Assembly (NCBI GenBank): GCA_039720395.1
Contig: CM077823.1
Coordinates: forward strand, 31,764,371 to 31,828,370
Direction of reading: 5' to 3'
DNA length: 64,000 nucleotides
From: Liquidambar formosana
Taxonomy: Eukaryota; Streptophyta; Magnoliopsida; Saxifragales; Altingiaceae
The position numbers and the translations under genes were made by a program. Under the pieces are notes generated by a model. It was not told where the DNA came from. It saw only the letters and a program-made list of their open reading frames with translations, and did not search any database. Shown here one piece after another: positions 1-12,197 of the stretch. How positions within the stretch are numbered: the stretch's first letter is position 1; every line of letters begins with the position of its first letter.

Positions 1-35
1 CATGGGTGTATCCAATGAAGGCCCTCCATAAACAA

Positions 36-66
<31 letters not shown>

Positions 67-170
67 CGCGCATAATAGAAAATGGCATAAAACAGAAATT
101 CATAAGTATTCTCGAGAATAAACTATCATAAACATTAATATAGATATTAATCAGTAAGAGAAAACTCCCA
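1..170 (-). mobile_element. 3' flank of the copia element, with a TA/TG microsatellite
   Basis: On the - strand this follows the stop codon of the copia polyprotein. A purine-rich tract (AGTGGGAG, about 164-171) just after the stop looks like a polypurine tract. The 3' LTR expected after it, which should start TGTTAG like the LTR at 4294, is not visible, so it is diverged, deleted or beyond the window edge. A (TA)n(TG)n microsatellite occupies about 38-70. Confidence 0.45.
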
Positions 171-3100
171 CTAACCAAAAACATCAAAAGTTTCTACTAG
201 TCCCATACTAGTAACATGTTGCTTAAAAACTATAGCATTCAAGCCCTTTGTTAGTGGATCAGCAAGCATGTTTTCTGTTCCAATATATTCAACAGAAATT
301 AACAACTCTCGAACCTTCCCTCTAACAAAGAAATACTTTATGTCTATATGCTTAGAGCGTGATGAACCCATATTGCTACGAGAGAAGCCAACTGCAGCGG
401 AATTGTCACAGTATATAGTCAATGGCTTTGAGATTGAATCAACAATCTGAAGTTAGAAATAAAATTCTGCAACCAAATAGCATGTAGTGTTGCCTTATAA
501 CAGGCTACATATTCAGCTTGCATAGTTGAAGTAGTTGTGAGTGACTGTTTAACACTTTTCCATGATATAGATCCTCCTGCCATCATAAACACATAACCGG
601 AAGTTGATTTAAAATCATCCCGACAACCTGCAAAATCAGAATCAGCATAGTCAATCACCTCAAGAAAATCACAGCGTTTATAAGTGAGCATAAAATTCTT
701 AGTCCTTTGCAAATACCGCATGACCTTCCTTGCTGCTGTCCAATGATCCTTCCCAGGATTACTCTGATATCTACCAAGTATACCAATTGCAAAAGCAATA
801 TCGGGACGAGTACACACTTGTGCATACATCAAATTGCCAACTGCAGATGCATGAGGAACCGTATCCATACAAGCACGCTCTAAATCATTCTCTGGGTACT
901 AAAATTTGGTAAGCTTATCACCTTTGATAACTGGTACCTCTCCAGGAAAACAAGTCTACATATTGAAACGACGAAGTACCCTTTCAATGTAAGCTTTCTA
1001 GGATAAACTAAGAATACCATGAGACCTATCACTATGAATTTCAATGCCAAGAACAAAAGAAGCTTCACCAAGATCTTTCATCTCAAAATGAGTAGACAAA
1101 AACTGCTTAGTCTTGCGTAACAGGTCAAAATCACTACTCGCAAGAAGTATATCATCAACATAAAGCACAAGAAAAATAAATTTGCTCCCACTAATCTTTA
1201 GATAAATGCATTGATCTACAAAATTCTCTGTAAATCCAAAAGAAGTCACTACCTCATCAAATTTCAAATACCATTGCCTAGAAGCTTGCTTTAACCCATA
1301 AATAGATTTCTTCAGTTTGCACACTAAATGCTTATTATTGGCTTCATGAAAACCATCTGGCTGTAACATATACACTTCTTCTTTGAGATCCCCATTAAGA
1401 AAAGCAGTCTTCACATCCATTTGATGAAGTTCTAAATCAAAATGTGCAACCAATGCCATGATTATTCTAAAAGAATCTTTAGTAGAGACTGGTGAGAAAG
1501 TTTCTTTATAATCAATACCTTCTTTTTGATTGAAGCCTTTCACAACAAGTCTAGCTTTAAACCTCTCAACTTTGCCTCTAGAATCACGCTTGGTCTTGGA
1601 AACCCTTTTGCAACCAATTAGCTTGCAACCTTCAAGCAATTCAACTAAGTCCCAAACATCATTATTTTCCATTGACTTTAGCTCTTCATGCATGGCTTCT
1701 AACCACTGAGAGGATTGAGGGCCGTTTACAGCTTTAGTAAATGAGATAGGATCAGACTCAATACCAATATCAAAATCATGCTCTTGCAAATATACAACAT
1801 AATCATCCGGAATAGCCGGCCTACGGGCTCTTTGCGACCTCCTCAAAGGTGCATCATCAACTACATCGTCCTGGTTATCATTATTAATAGCTGGTACTTG
1901 AATAGCAGGAATCGGAACAATATTTTGCTCTACAACAGGTGGCACATCTATAGTCTGTGGTGTCAAAGTCATAGGAATAACAACACGTTCTTCCTCAAAA
2001 ACAAACTCACGAGGCTTAGAACTCCCACTATTGCTACCATCTTCTAAAAACACTGCATCCCTGGTCTCCGCAACTCTTATGGAATGAGAAGGACAATAAA
2101 ATCTATAACCTCTTGATTTTTCAGGATATCCAATAAAAAAGCAACCAACAGTTCTTGGATCCAATTTTTTCAACTGTGGATTATATGGTCTAGCTTCTGC
2201 AGCACATCCCCAAACACGCAGATGTGCTAAACTAGGTTTTTTACCGGTCCATAGCTCATAAGGATTTTTAGAAACAGATTTGCTAGGTACTTTGTTCAAA
2301 ATATATGCTGCTGTTTTTAATGCCTCACCCCATAAAAAATCTAGCAAAGAAGAAATACTAACCATACTCCTCACCATATCCATAAGCAAACGATTTCTCC
2401 TTTCTGCAACTCCATTCATTTCAGGCGTCCCAGGCAAAGAATATTGTGCATCAATACCACATTCCTCCAAATATTTAGCGAACGGACCCATTTTTCTTCC
2501 TGTTTCATCATATTTCCCATAATATTCACCTCCACGATTGGATCTCACAATTTTAATTTTCTTATCCTTTTTTAGTTCAACTTCAGCTTTATAAATTTTG
2601 AAAACATCAAGAGACTCAGATTTCTCACGAAGGAGATAAATATATCCATAACGGGAATAATCATCAATAAAAATAATGAAATATTTATATCCACCCATAG
2701 CATGAATAGTAAACTGTCCACAAATATCAGTATGGATTAGCCCCAAAACTTCCTCACTTCTGGTAGCCCCTTTATTCCGAACTCTCGTGAGTTTCCCCTT
2801 AATGCATTCAACACAAGTCCCAAAATCTGTGAAATAGAGATTATGAAGAACATTATCTTTAATTAATCTCTCCATCCTTTTCCTTGAGATATGCCCCAAA
2901 CGTTTATGCCACAATATTGAAGAATTCTCATTTTCTCTACTACGTTTGGAACCAAGAACACTATGAACTATTGGTGGGGAAGAAACATTAGGATAAATAT
3001 ATGGGATCCAAAATCAATTTGTATAAACCATCACATAATATGCCAGAATCAACCATAAGAGAGCCAGAATATAAAATAACACCTTTATTACCAAAATCAA

Positions 3101-4150
3101 AACGATAACCATAATCATCAAGTTTGGAAACTGAAATCAAACTCCGCCTTAGAGACGGTACATAAACTGTATCAACTAAATCAAGAAAATAACCACTAGA
3201 TAAAGGTAATCTAACTACTCCAATAGACTCCACTGCTGCCTTTTCTCCATTCCCCATATAAATTGTCATCTCTCTCTTATTTGGTTTCCGCTTGCCTTGA
3301 AATCCCTGTAGAGTATTGGTCACATGAACAGTAGCACCAGTATCAATCCACCAAGTATTAAGAGGAACATTTACCAAATTCGATTCAAAACACACAAGAG
3401 CTAAAGGGGTACCTTTCTTTTCTAGCCACCTTTTGAAACCATTACAATCCTTCCTAAAATGTCCCTTCTGACGACAAAACAAGCATTTGTCCTTCATATC
3501 CTCAGATTTGGGTCCCAAATGTTGATTGGTTTTGTTGTGTTTGTTGTTTCTGTTATCATTAGGCTTACGAGATCCATTACCCTTTTATTCAAAACGTCTT
3601 TTGTTCTCGTTACCCTTAAAATTCCTCTTATTATTGGCATTGGTAGCATTAGTAACAAGATTAGCAGAGTTGGCTTTATTCTTACGCATCATCTCCTCCT
3701 CTTGAACAACAATAGCAGTCATCTCATCCAATCCCCATTCAGCTTTTTGAGTATTGTAGGAGGTTTTAAGAGAATCAAATTGGGATGGAAGAGACTCCAA
3801 AATCAACCAAACTAAATAGGATTTGGGCACATTGACCTTCATGTCATTCAGCTTCATTGAAATATTGGTCAACTTCAAAATGTGTTCACGAACACCACTC
3901 ACACCATCATATGAAGTAGTGGTAAGCTGACGCATAGGTCCCTTCCTCAGCCTTATCAAAACTAATAAATTTCTTGCTTATAGCATCAAGAAAATCCTTC
4001 GCATTATCAGTGTGGGTACACTATACCGAATGGTCTTAGCAATCGAATAGCGCATAATCATCAGACTCAACCTGTTAGAGTTTTCCCATTTTTCATAAAA
4101 TCAAGGCTTTAACAGGCACAGAAGTTTTCGCAGTTAACTCGAAAGCAAGA
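171..4150 (-). pseudogene. Ty1/copia polyprotein (gag-protease-integrase-RT-RNase H), degenerate
   Basis: Reading down the - strand, the domains come in copia order. A gag fragment (3585-4150) is followed by a CCHC zinc knuckle (CLFCRQKGHFRKDC, near 3480) and an aspartic protease (DTGATVHVTN, near 3340). Next come the GAG-pre-integrase motif (HKRLGH, near 2905) and an integrase core, with the catalytic-region words DYSRYGY and GVAERRN. Reverse transcriptase ([11 protein letters not shown] near 1420, YVDD near 1160) and RNase H (YADSDFAG near 640) complete it. Protease before integrase before RT is diagnostic of copia rather than Ty3. The frame is broken by stops and frameshifts near 3960, 3585, 2950, 1000, 870 and 420, so no functional polyprotein is made. 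The N-terminal part of gag is missing: the reading frame runs from the 5' leader (4160-4281) straight into mid-gag. It resembles elements annotated as TNT 1-94-like. Confidence 0.9.
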
Positions 4151-4159
4151 TCCAGGCCA

Positions 4160-4281
4160 GTCCAAAATCTGGTGAGAGTCCAAGTGCATCACTGCAACCC
4201 CTCCGACGGGCTAGGATTACAACATGCTAGAGGACCTCTTCACAAAATTGTGTAGCCACAAGATTGAATAACACAAGTCTT
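4160..4281 (-). repeat. Left arm of a 120-bp inverted repeat (copia 5' leader)
   Basis: This stretch is the near-exact reverse complement of 5488-5610. Shared words include the GTCGGAGGGGTTGCAGTG segment and the CTAGCATGTTGTAATCC segment. In the + strand copy it lies between the primer-binding site and gag, so it is the untranslated leader of the element. Here it is the leader of the - strand element, joined by deletion to mid-gag at about 4155. Confidence 0.85.
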
Positions 4282-4293
4282 CCCAAAAAAGGG

Positions 4294-4626
4294 TGTTAGC
4301 GCGTTAGCGCTTTTTTTTGTTTCCTAGTATGGTGTTTCCTATTTTGTGTGGACCTATTGTTTGCAGTCCATGATGGGTTAGGACTTGGCTTATGTTTCTC
4401 TATAAATAAAGAGGGTTGGTCCTGACTCTCACTCAACTAGTTGCCTTCTACCCATTAAGTTGTGCAACCTCTAGAGAGAGAAGAGAGTAGAAGAATTTCC
4501 CTGCCTAAAGACTCGTGTGTGCTTGTTAATCGCTATGGATGGAGGTATGTGTTCAATCTTCTTGTTTTCTCTAATGATGAATATGTATGCTTATGATTTA
4601 ACAAGAATATATTTTGTGGTTTCATC
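4294..4626 (+). mobile_element. Copia LTR, + orientation, with TATA box
   Basis: The stretch starts TGTTAGCGC and ends TTTCATCA, the TG...CA ends expected of an LTR. It carries a TATA box (CTATAAATAAA, about 4400-4410) and is followed at once by a tRNA-Met-type primer-binding site. It points opposite to the polyprotein at 171-4150. The first ~95 bases recur inverted at 6105-6201. Its promoter faces IFRD copy A, about 2 kb downstream. Confidence 0.8.
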
Positions 4627-4628
4627 AA

Positions 4629-4641
4629 TTGGTATCGGAGC
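4629..4641 (+). other. tRNA-Met primer-binding site
   Basis: TTGGTATCGGAGC follows the LTR end after a two-base spacer. It matches the usual plant copia primer-binding site TGGTATCAGAGC except for one base. Confidence 0.75.
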
Positions 4642-5760
4642 ATCATTGTTTAGATCATAGGCTGCGAATAAATTATAGTTTAGTGTCTGCACGCAGTTTC
4701 CATGTCTTGGGATTGAATTTCACAATCCCCAAAATTTCGTATTGCTTTTATCGATACTTGGGTTCGTCTTAATTGTTTCATGATATGTTATGATTTACTC
4801 ATAATTTGATCTCAAAAATATATTGTATATTGGCGCAATTTTCAAGCCCTAGAAAACTAGGTTTTACTGTGCGGGAACTTTTATCGCGAGGAAGAAGAAA
4901 CTATTGCTGCGTTTTCTGTCAAACCCCACACGCATAGGGGGCGCGTGACTTGACTCGTTCTAGTGGGATTTAACCCGGATCAGCCACTTCCCTGTATAGA
5001 CTTACTGGGCATGTTTTGAACCCTTTTTTATAATTGAAAAAAAAATAAAAATGCAATGTTTTAGTAATAAAGTGCTGGACCCACATGCCCACTCACACTT
5101 AGTGTGCAAGTGTACCCCATATGCCCATTCAAATCTAATTCTTATGATAATTAATTTTGACCATTACTGTTTAATAATTACATATTTATTCTTCTGGCAT
5201 TGTTTAAAGTGGATTATTAGCATTCTTTTGGTCCAACAATTTAATGTGAATTTTTGTTAATTTTTGGCTATGCTATATGGTTTTATAATTATTTGCACTT
5301 GATGATCATTATTATTTTATTTTATTTTATTAATTTTTTTTATAAATAAAATAACTTTGTGCAAATTGCTGAAAATTATTCTAAATATTCGATGGGGCCT
5401 GTTGGTTAGCAATCTAGATTTATGGGGTTTTTGTGAAGGTAGATTGGTTGTGCTGCCATCGTCGTGGGCCGATCATGAGTTTTTCGAAGACTTGTGTTAT
5501 TCAATCTTGTGGCTACACAATTTTGTGAAAAGGTCCTCTAGCATGTTGTAATCCTAGCCCGTCGGAGGGGTTGCAGTGATGCACTTGGACTCTCACCAGA
5601 TTTTGGACTCCTCTTGGTTGATAAAGTCAAATCTGGAATAAATCTGATTAATAGCCCAATTAGTTAGATCTTAACACACATTCAATTAGAGCATGTTATA
5701 TGGTTTATCTACATGCATTCTATTATTTACTGTGCATTCTTAGTGAGCGTTGTATGTATA
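4642..5760 (+). mobile_element. Copia leader/internal untranslated region, + orientation
   Basis: This is non-coding sequence between the primer-binding site and the gag fragment. Its last part (5488-5610) is the right arm of the inverted repeat matching 4160-4281. Short open frames here (for example 5051-5260) have no recognisable content. Confidence 0.6.
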
Positions 5761-6104
5761 AATATTTGGATTCAGCATTCAATAACTCTGCACTTGCCAA
5801 TCAACTTTCTGCCATCAAAACACTGAATGGGACTAATTTTGAGGAATGGAAAGAATCTTTTCATGTTGTTCTTGGGATTATGGGCCTGGATCTTGCTCTT
5901 CGAGTTAATGCTCCTACTGTTCCCACTGCTGAAACTTCTGCGCCTGTTAAAGCCTTTTATGAAAAATGGGAAAACTCAAACAGGTTGAGTCTGATGATTA
6001 TGCGCTATTCGATTGCTAAGACCATTCAGAATAGTGTACCCCATACTGATAATGTGAAGGATTTTCTTGATGCTCCAAGCAAGAAATTTATTAGTTTTGA
6101 TAAG
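5760..6104 (+). pseudogene. Copia gag N-terminal fragment, + orientation
   Basis: The translation shows a UBN2/copia gag start: LNGTNFEEWKESF, then LRVNAPT, then YEKWENSNRLSLMIMR, then DAPSKKF. The stretch 5883-6104 is closely similar to the reverse complement of 3955-4150, so it belongs to the same family as the - strand element. Unlike that copy it retains the gag N-terminus. Coding homology ends at about 6104, where the frame runs into an inverted LTR tip. Confidence 0.8.
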
Positions 6105-6201
6105 GCAAGTCCTAACCCATCAAGGACTACTAACAATAGGTCCACACAAAATAAGAAACACCATACTAGGAAACAAAAGAAAGCGCTAATGCGCAATAAC
6201 G
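6105..6201 (-). mobile_element. Copia LTR tip, - orientation
   Basis: This is the reverse complement of the first ~95 bases of the LTR at 4294-4390: TTGCGCATTAGCGC, CCTAGTATGGTGTTTC and GATGGGTTAGGACTT on the - strand. It is joined directly to gag at 6104 with little or no added sequence, which closes a fold-back with the + LTR. Confidence 0.75.
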
Positions 6202-6239
6202 TGCACCATAACTCAATGGATCGAAAGGGTGATCACTAA

Positions 6240-6573
6240 CCATCCACTGAGCCCAACAGGTCACTCCTCGGTAAAGTTAGACATTCTTACTAATCTGGTT
6301 TTATGCCAAAACAAAATATTAATGAACTATGTTTGCCCATTCAGGAATTAATTCCAACATTTGTCTGTTTGTTTTTGGTGGGAAATTATTTCTTTGACAC
6401 GTGATGGGAAAGCATAAGTTTGTCTATCAATTGATTGCCTTTTAGGCTTCCCTCATATTTGTTAGTCATGTTTTTGTTTTACCCTCCTTTTTTTTTTTTT
6501 GGTGTCAATTTATAGTTATGATATAAGATTCTACAAAATCCCCAATCAGTTAATCTTCAATCTGTTGCTGCAG
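6240..6573. other. Intron 1 remnant of IFRD copy A
   Basis: AT-rich sequence between the copia cluster and the first visible exon of IFRD copy A. It ends in a good acceptor (TGCTGCAG, 6566-6573). No exon or other feature was seen in it. Confidence 0.5.
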
Positions 6574-7379
6574 ATACTAGTCAACGTAGAAGTGCAGTTG
6601 ATGATTATGCTGATGATGATATTGTGAGTTCATGTCGTAGACCCAAGTCCATGAATTATCTTCTGGAACAATTATTTGAGAAAAGGTGCTTCCTTTTTGG
6701 TACAAATTAGTTCAATTTTTTTTGTCTTTTGATGATTTTAATTTATATTTCTGTCTGCTTCCAAATAACTCTTTACAAGATTAGTGGTTTTAGCTTTAAC
6801 TCAATGTTCCTGTAGGGGATCAACGAGGGAGAGTGCCCTGTCTTCAATTATTGAAGGTTTTACTGTCAACTTGCACCATCAGTTTGCCGAAAAATAGTAA
6901 GCACTTTCTTTAAATGAAATCCTTTCTGAATGATGATTATTTATTTAGAATTTATAGAAATTTTGAGTGGCACCATTCTAATTTTTTTATAATAAATATT
7001 CTGATTAGATGCAATGGTGGAATTAGTGAAAAAAAAAAAAAAAAAAAATCCAGAATATCAATGTGTGTGTGCATGCGCTCCCTGTGCATATATTCTAAAG
7101 TTTGCTTCTTAACCATTTACTTCTTTCACTCCCCAAATGCATGTAGTTAGGTTCAATATTTATATAATACATTGGAAGTTTAACTTCTTTAACTGGACAT
7201 GAGTGTATTGGTCATCTGACGTTTTATTTCCTTTCAGTTTTGCTACTTTAATGCATAGATGCCTAAATTCCATAAAGCGGGGCTCTCCCAAGGAGATTCG
7301 CTTAGCTTCTCATGTCCTTGGTTGGTACATTAGTCTTAAATCGTGCTTTTCTTTTGGTCTTTTGCATTCACTTTAAAAT

Positions 7380-7421
<42 letters not shown>

Positions 7422-9699
7422 TATATCCATATGCAGGATTGTTGGGTATCACCATTGGCTGCGGTGATAATGCACATGAACTATTTGAAGAGTCACTTCC
7501 TCTACTTTCACAAGCTCTCAAACATGGGGCTGAGGTAATAAAGGTATCAGTTGTATATATAATGGTTGAAGCTAATAAATCCCGTAGTTCTCTAGTTCTA
7601 GGAAATATTTTTGAAGTCAAAATAATTTTTTCCTGGACTATGTAATGCTTTACTGTAGATATTGGATTGTTTGGCTATTGTGACTTTCGTCGGTGGACAT
7701 AATTCTGAGGAGATTGAAAGATCAATGCAAATCATATGGCAATTCATTCATCCAAGATTGGGCTCTAATGTATGTACTCTATCTAATGCCTTTATATTTG
7801 AAAATCATTTGATCTTCCTATAATCATTGTGAAAATTTTCCCAAGTTTAGAAAAATTCATGAACAGTGACATGTTTATTAGGAATGTGCAATTTAATATT
7901 TTCATTTATAACTCCGCAATTTGATGATTTTATTAATGATGAGATTGTTACAAACAATCTTAGAATTGCTTGTAAAGTTCTCAAATTATTTCTTATTATC
8001 TGTGAAAGGATAGCATCTGCTACTGATGCTGCTACTTTCTTAAATACATTCTTGATCTGTTTCTGAATATCACAACTTTTTTTCACTACGCTAGCCTGAG
8101 AAGTTTTAGATTTTGAATCATCCCTTTTTTTTGGTACCAATATTTTGAATCATCCCAACGCTAAGAATTATTGAATGCCAAATATCTCATTATTATAGTA
8201 CTCTATATATTGCTCTTGATTTGCGAAATGATTGATTGATGCTAATGGTGTCTTGATCTCTCTAACGGAAGCTAAAATGATGTTTACTTCTCAGGTAGTT
8301 ATGAGCAAACATTCCGCAGATGTTCTGTGTGCTGCAATTTCTGCTTGGTCATTTCTTCTTACAATGATGGATGGATGGAAGCTTAGCTACAAATACTGGA
8401 AAGGGTAAAGTGGAACTGTCATATGGACCATACATACCCATTATTGGCTAGTTTTTAAAATATTTTTGAATAATGTGACCTTTTATTTAATTGTTCAGCT
8501 TATTTAATTGCGTGTCACAATAATTCACATATTGTAAATAATATTTGAATTATATATAATTTTAGAATTGCAAGTTTGCAACCCATTCTTTCCTCTTTTC
8601 TACTTATAAAATGCTTTTGTTTCTTCCTTTTTTAGTTTTTGTTCATTTTTTTTTTTTTAATTCCTTTTTCCTAAAGTCATTCCCGAAATGTTTGCCAAAT
8701 TTTTGGTACAACTGGCTTCCTGACTTCTTTATGATATTCATTATGGAATCCTGACATAAAATTTTCCCATGGCATCCTTTACTATGAACATAACTTCTTA
8801 TGTTTGGCTAGCCGTGTAAAGAATTAACATGTATGTTTTGCAAATCTGTTACAGGGCAATATCTTACTTTTTGGATAAACTAGAGGACAATGAAGAATCT
8901 ATCCGGGTTGTTGCTGGTGCAGCCTTAGGATTGATTGCTGAAATCGGTTGTTTGGAAAAGTTCTCAAGTGCAGCAAAGGTTTCAACTGATAAATCTATTC
9001 ATGAAGGGAACACTTCCCAAAGCGGATATTCATCTATGCAAGAATTAAGGGATAGAATTTTAAAGCAAGTGAGAAAAATTTCTGTGGAAGCAAGTGATGA
9101 AAGTTCATCTAGTAAAGTTGTTGGTAAATTAAGCAAGGGAGATTGGGATGGTTTGAAATTTTTTCAGGTACTACTTTGTTCTCTGTGTGTTTGATTGTGC
9201 AATTTAACTGATATACTAATAAATCATTTGAATACCAGGATGGTTATTGTCCTGAAATCTCTATGAAGATAGGTGGACAAAGACTAACATTATCAACATG
9301 GTCCCAATCAATGCAGGTACTACTACAACTTTTCTTGTAATTATGCTTCTTATGCTCTGTATATATATATATATATCTGCGCGCTCTAAAAGACTTTTGA
9401 CACTCTATCTTTTAACAGCTTAACTTTCTGAAGCGTTTTCTAGGTGGTGGATTTGTCAAACACATGCTGGTTGGTTTTTTCCCCTTATCGTCTTCTCTTC
9501 ATTTCCTTGGAGATATTATTGTTATTCTATAGTGTAAATAAATTCTTTGATTGTTTGATAGGAAAACAATCTTCTTCACGACGTCTTTGAATTTACACCA
9601 ACAAGAAGGCATCAATTAGGCGACGGACAATTTATATCTGACAGGGAAGAGGTTAGTTTGTACACTCCTAAATGTACAATTATTTTTGTGTGTGCCAAT

Positions 9700-9737
<38 letters not shown>

Positions 9738-10067
9738 TATTTGGGTGTGGTTGGCATTTCATTTTAATGTTACAAGCATCATGCCTTAAGATTTTTTTTT
9801 TTTTTTTTTTTTCTTTTTCATCTTTGGCTTAGGTATTGAAAGTTTGCTGTCTTCTCCATATTTAAGCTTGCTAACCTGTCACCTATGTTTAAGCTTTATA
9901 TTCTCATTTATTTCAAATCTTTCAGTCTAAGTTCCTTTTATTTGTTCGAGTATTGTGACTAGTACATGATTGAGTGCAAATTTTTCCTTTTTCTCTTTTC
10001 TAGCAATTTTATCTTTTAAATCAAACCCTGCTGAGATTCTTTTAAAACGTTAGGCATATGCTGACAT

Positions 10068-10110
<43 letters not shown>

Positions 10111-11406
10111 ATTTAAATGTTTCTAATGTGCATTGAAATTTATAGGTTCGTGTTCAATTTTATCTACCCGAAGTGAGGAAGCGAGATTGCTCTCAGGTAA
10201 ATTTCCTGTGTTCATGAAAGTTATTAATAAGATGATGTAAAATCATTTTGATTGTTTTTCATCTTGAATTATAATGGCGGTCTTTGCTATTGTATTATTT
10301 CTGCCAATCTGCCTATGAGATTATGGTCATTATTTATCTGTTTGTTAGCAATAAAGGTGGAACATGCATGGCCTCATTAGAAATCATTCCTTGACCAAAA
10401 AAGTAATGTTTATTTGGTTTCCATTAAACAAACTGATTTTAGGCATATTTGGTGTCAGCTTAAAACCTTTTTCATAGAAATCCTTATTCATATTGTGTTG
10501 ATTATGTAGAGGAAGATTGTACACAATCAGGTGGAAGGAAGTTAATTATGGTTCAGTATATTTGTTACTATTTGAAGCCACTGCTTTACAAGAAAATGGA
10601 ATTTAGTGCAATGAACTGAGCCCAAGAAAATTTGTTAATATGTTGTTTAGTAGTTCTTTTTTAAGTAATCTTTTGCAATATTTGCATTGTCACATGTTTC
10701 TTGATATTGGATTGTTGAAACAACTTTGTTTATTATAATTTTTTTTCCCATTTTTTATATATTTTTCTTCTCCTGTTTCTGCTTTAAAATTCAGAGAAAA
10801 TATTATGTATCTTGTAACATTGCTTTCAAATTAAAGTTTAATCAAGCTGTTGAGTCTGTATTAACACATTTTCTACTCTCTTTACAGAGAATTTTCAAGT
10901 CACCCAACTCTGTCCTGAACAAGGCAAGGACACAATTACTGAACAAGCATCGCATGTTATCACAGGTAGTTTCTTCTTGCGCTTCCTCTTTGACTTAATT
11001 TAATGCATCTAGTGCTCTCTTCTACCCTACCAACAGTGCATTAGGGCTATAATACCACCCACCTAAGGTGCACCTTTCTTGGTTTTAAATGTACAGGAGT
11101 TCTCCTCATCCCTATCCCATTATTGACCTTGACTAATGGTAGTTTCTTCCTAAGCTTCCTTCTTTTAGGAGTTAAATGAAGCAGTTTGGCATTGCTTGAT
11201 GTTGTAAAACTTTAGCACAATCAAGAAGCTTACTAGAAATGTATAAATTTAATTTGAGGGCGTATTTTGTTAATTTTCTTCCAAACATATCCTTTAAATG
11301 CTATTACATTTTTCATTTGCTAATCAGTGTTACACTTGTTGCCTTTTGTGTTTAGGGGAGGGACTTGGGTCACTACATGGTTGATGATGGAAGTGAAGCA
11401 GCGTAG
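6574..11406 (+). CDS. SAT32: Interferon-related developmental regulator (IFRD/SAT32-like), copy A, first exon missing
   Basis: Thirteen exons join in one open frame with GT-AG borders: 6574-6685, 6816-6896, 7238-7320, 7437-7543, 7659-7769, 8295-8404, 8855-9167, 9239-9316, 9419-9469, 9562-9651, 10146-10196, 10888-10965 and 11356-11406 (stop TAG). The product from the first visible exon is about 438 residues. IFRD hallmarks are LFEKRGSTRESALSSI at the start, CGDNAHELFEE in the HEAT-like IFRD domain, FVGGHN and DGWKLSYKYW. The C-terminal IFRD_C part has FVKHMLENN, VRVQFYLPEVRKR and NKARTQLLNKHR. The first exon (compare copy B 16571-16652) is absent, because the copia cluster occupies the position upstream. 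Translation could start at the in-frame ATG at 6651 or at an exon left of the window. IFRD proteins act as transcriptional co-regulators in animals, and Arabidopsis SAT32 is linked to salt tolerance. Whether this copy is expressed is unknown. Confidence 0.85.
7382..7412. repeat. (TA)n microsatellites in IFRD copy A introns
   Basis: A perfect TA run just before the exon at 7437. Similar runs occur in later introns at about 9702-9735 and 10068-10107. At the equivalent places copy C has only much shorter runs, so they mark the divergence of A and C. Confidence 0.8.
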
Positions 11407-11701
11407 AAAATTGAGCGCAATTGTTACTTACAAATTTTGTTAGCAATGGGAACCTTTTAAAAGTTTGAGTTACAGTCTTGTTTTTTTTAATTTTTTATTT
11501 TAACAATTTGTTCCCAATATTTATTTTTACAACTGGCAAGGATTCAACTGGACCCAGTTATATTCACTTATACCAGAGTGGGCATGGGGTTTGTACCCGT
11601 AATCTCCTACTTGAGAGGGCATCGGCTTTTATCATTATTTCCTGGTTCATAGTTCTTTCATTTATATTGTGACAGAACAATAAGGATATTCATAATTGTT
11701 T

Positions 11702-11706
<5 letters not shown>

Positions 11707-11740
<34 letters not shown>
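11707..11740. repeat. (CT)n microsatellite 3' of IFRD copy A
   Basis: A CT run shortly after the stop codon. Matching runs follow copy B (28502-28546) and copy C (about 55672-55694). All three copies therefore share this 3' flank, which supports origin by segmental duplication and not by retroposition. Confidence 0.85.
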
Positions 11741-11745
<5 letters not shown>

Positions 11746-12197
11746 AGCTTTTGAACAATAAACTGTTCTAGATTGCTAGAATGGTGACTGTTCTGTCATT
11801 CTGATTGTGGCAACTGCCATGTTGGGGTTTGGTTTACTTCCCAAAGTGCCATTTGTAAGAATGGATGTACCCATGTATGAACGATGCTATGCCTGGCCTG
11901 GTCTGGTCTTGAAGAGAGCTTGGATATCAAAAGCCTGAAGATCTAGGATGATCAGATCCCAGGCTCAGCTGAGTAAATATTCTTGCATATTCTTTTTCTT
12001 TTCCCCTCTTCCCATTACATACAGACAAAACAAGACTAACATCAAGTATGGATATGGGAAGAATTCATTAAACCAGTAAAACAATTCACATAATAAGATG
12101 ATCTTTAGTTAGTTGCAGAGTACACACTTCACAGCAGGATAATCTTTAATTAGTTGCAGAACACACATTTTCCCAGTAAACATCGGTTTTCTTAAGG

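Noticed and set aside
1778..2522. + strand frames over the copia integrase/RT region
   Set aside because: Antisense shadows of the - strand polyprotein.
6914..7150. 78-residue frame in IFRD copy A (and its twin at 50994-51239)
   Set aside because: Lies wholly inside an intron and crosses an A-tract. Its conservation between A and C only reflects the recent duplication.
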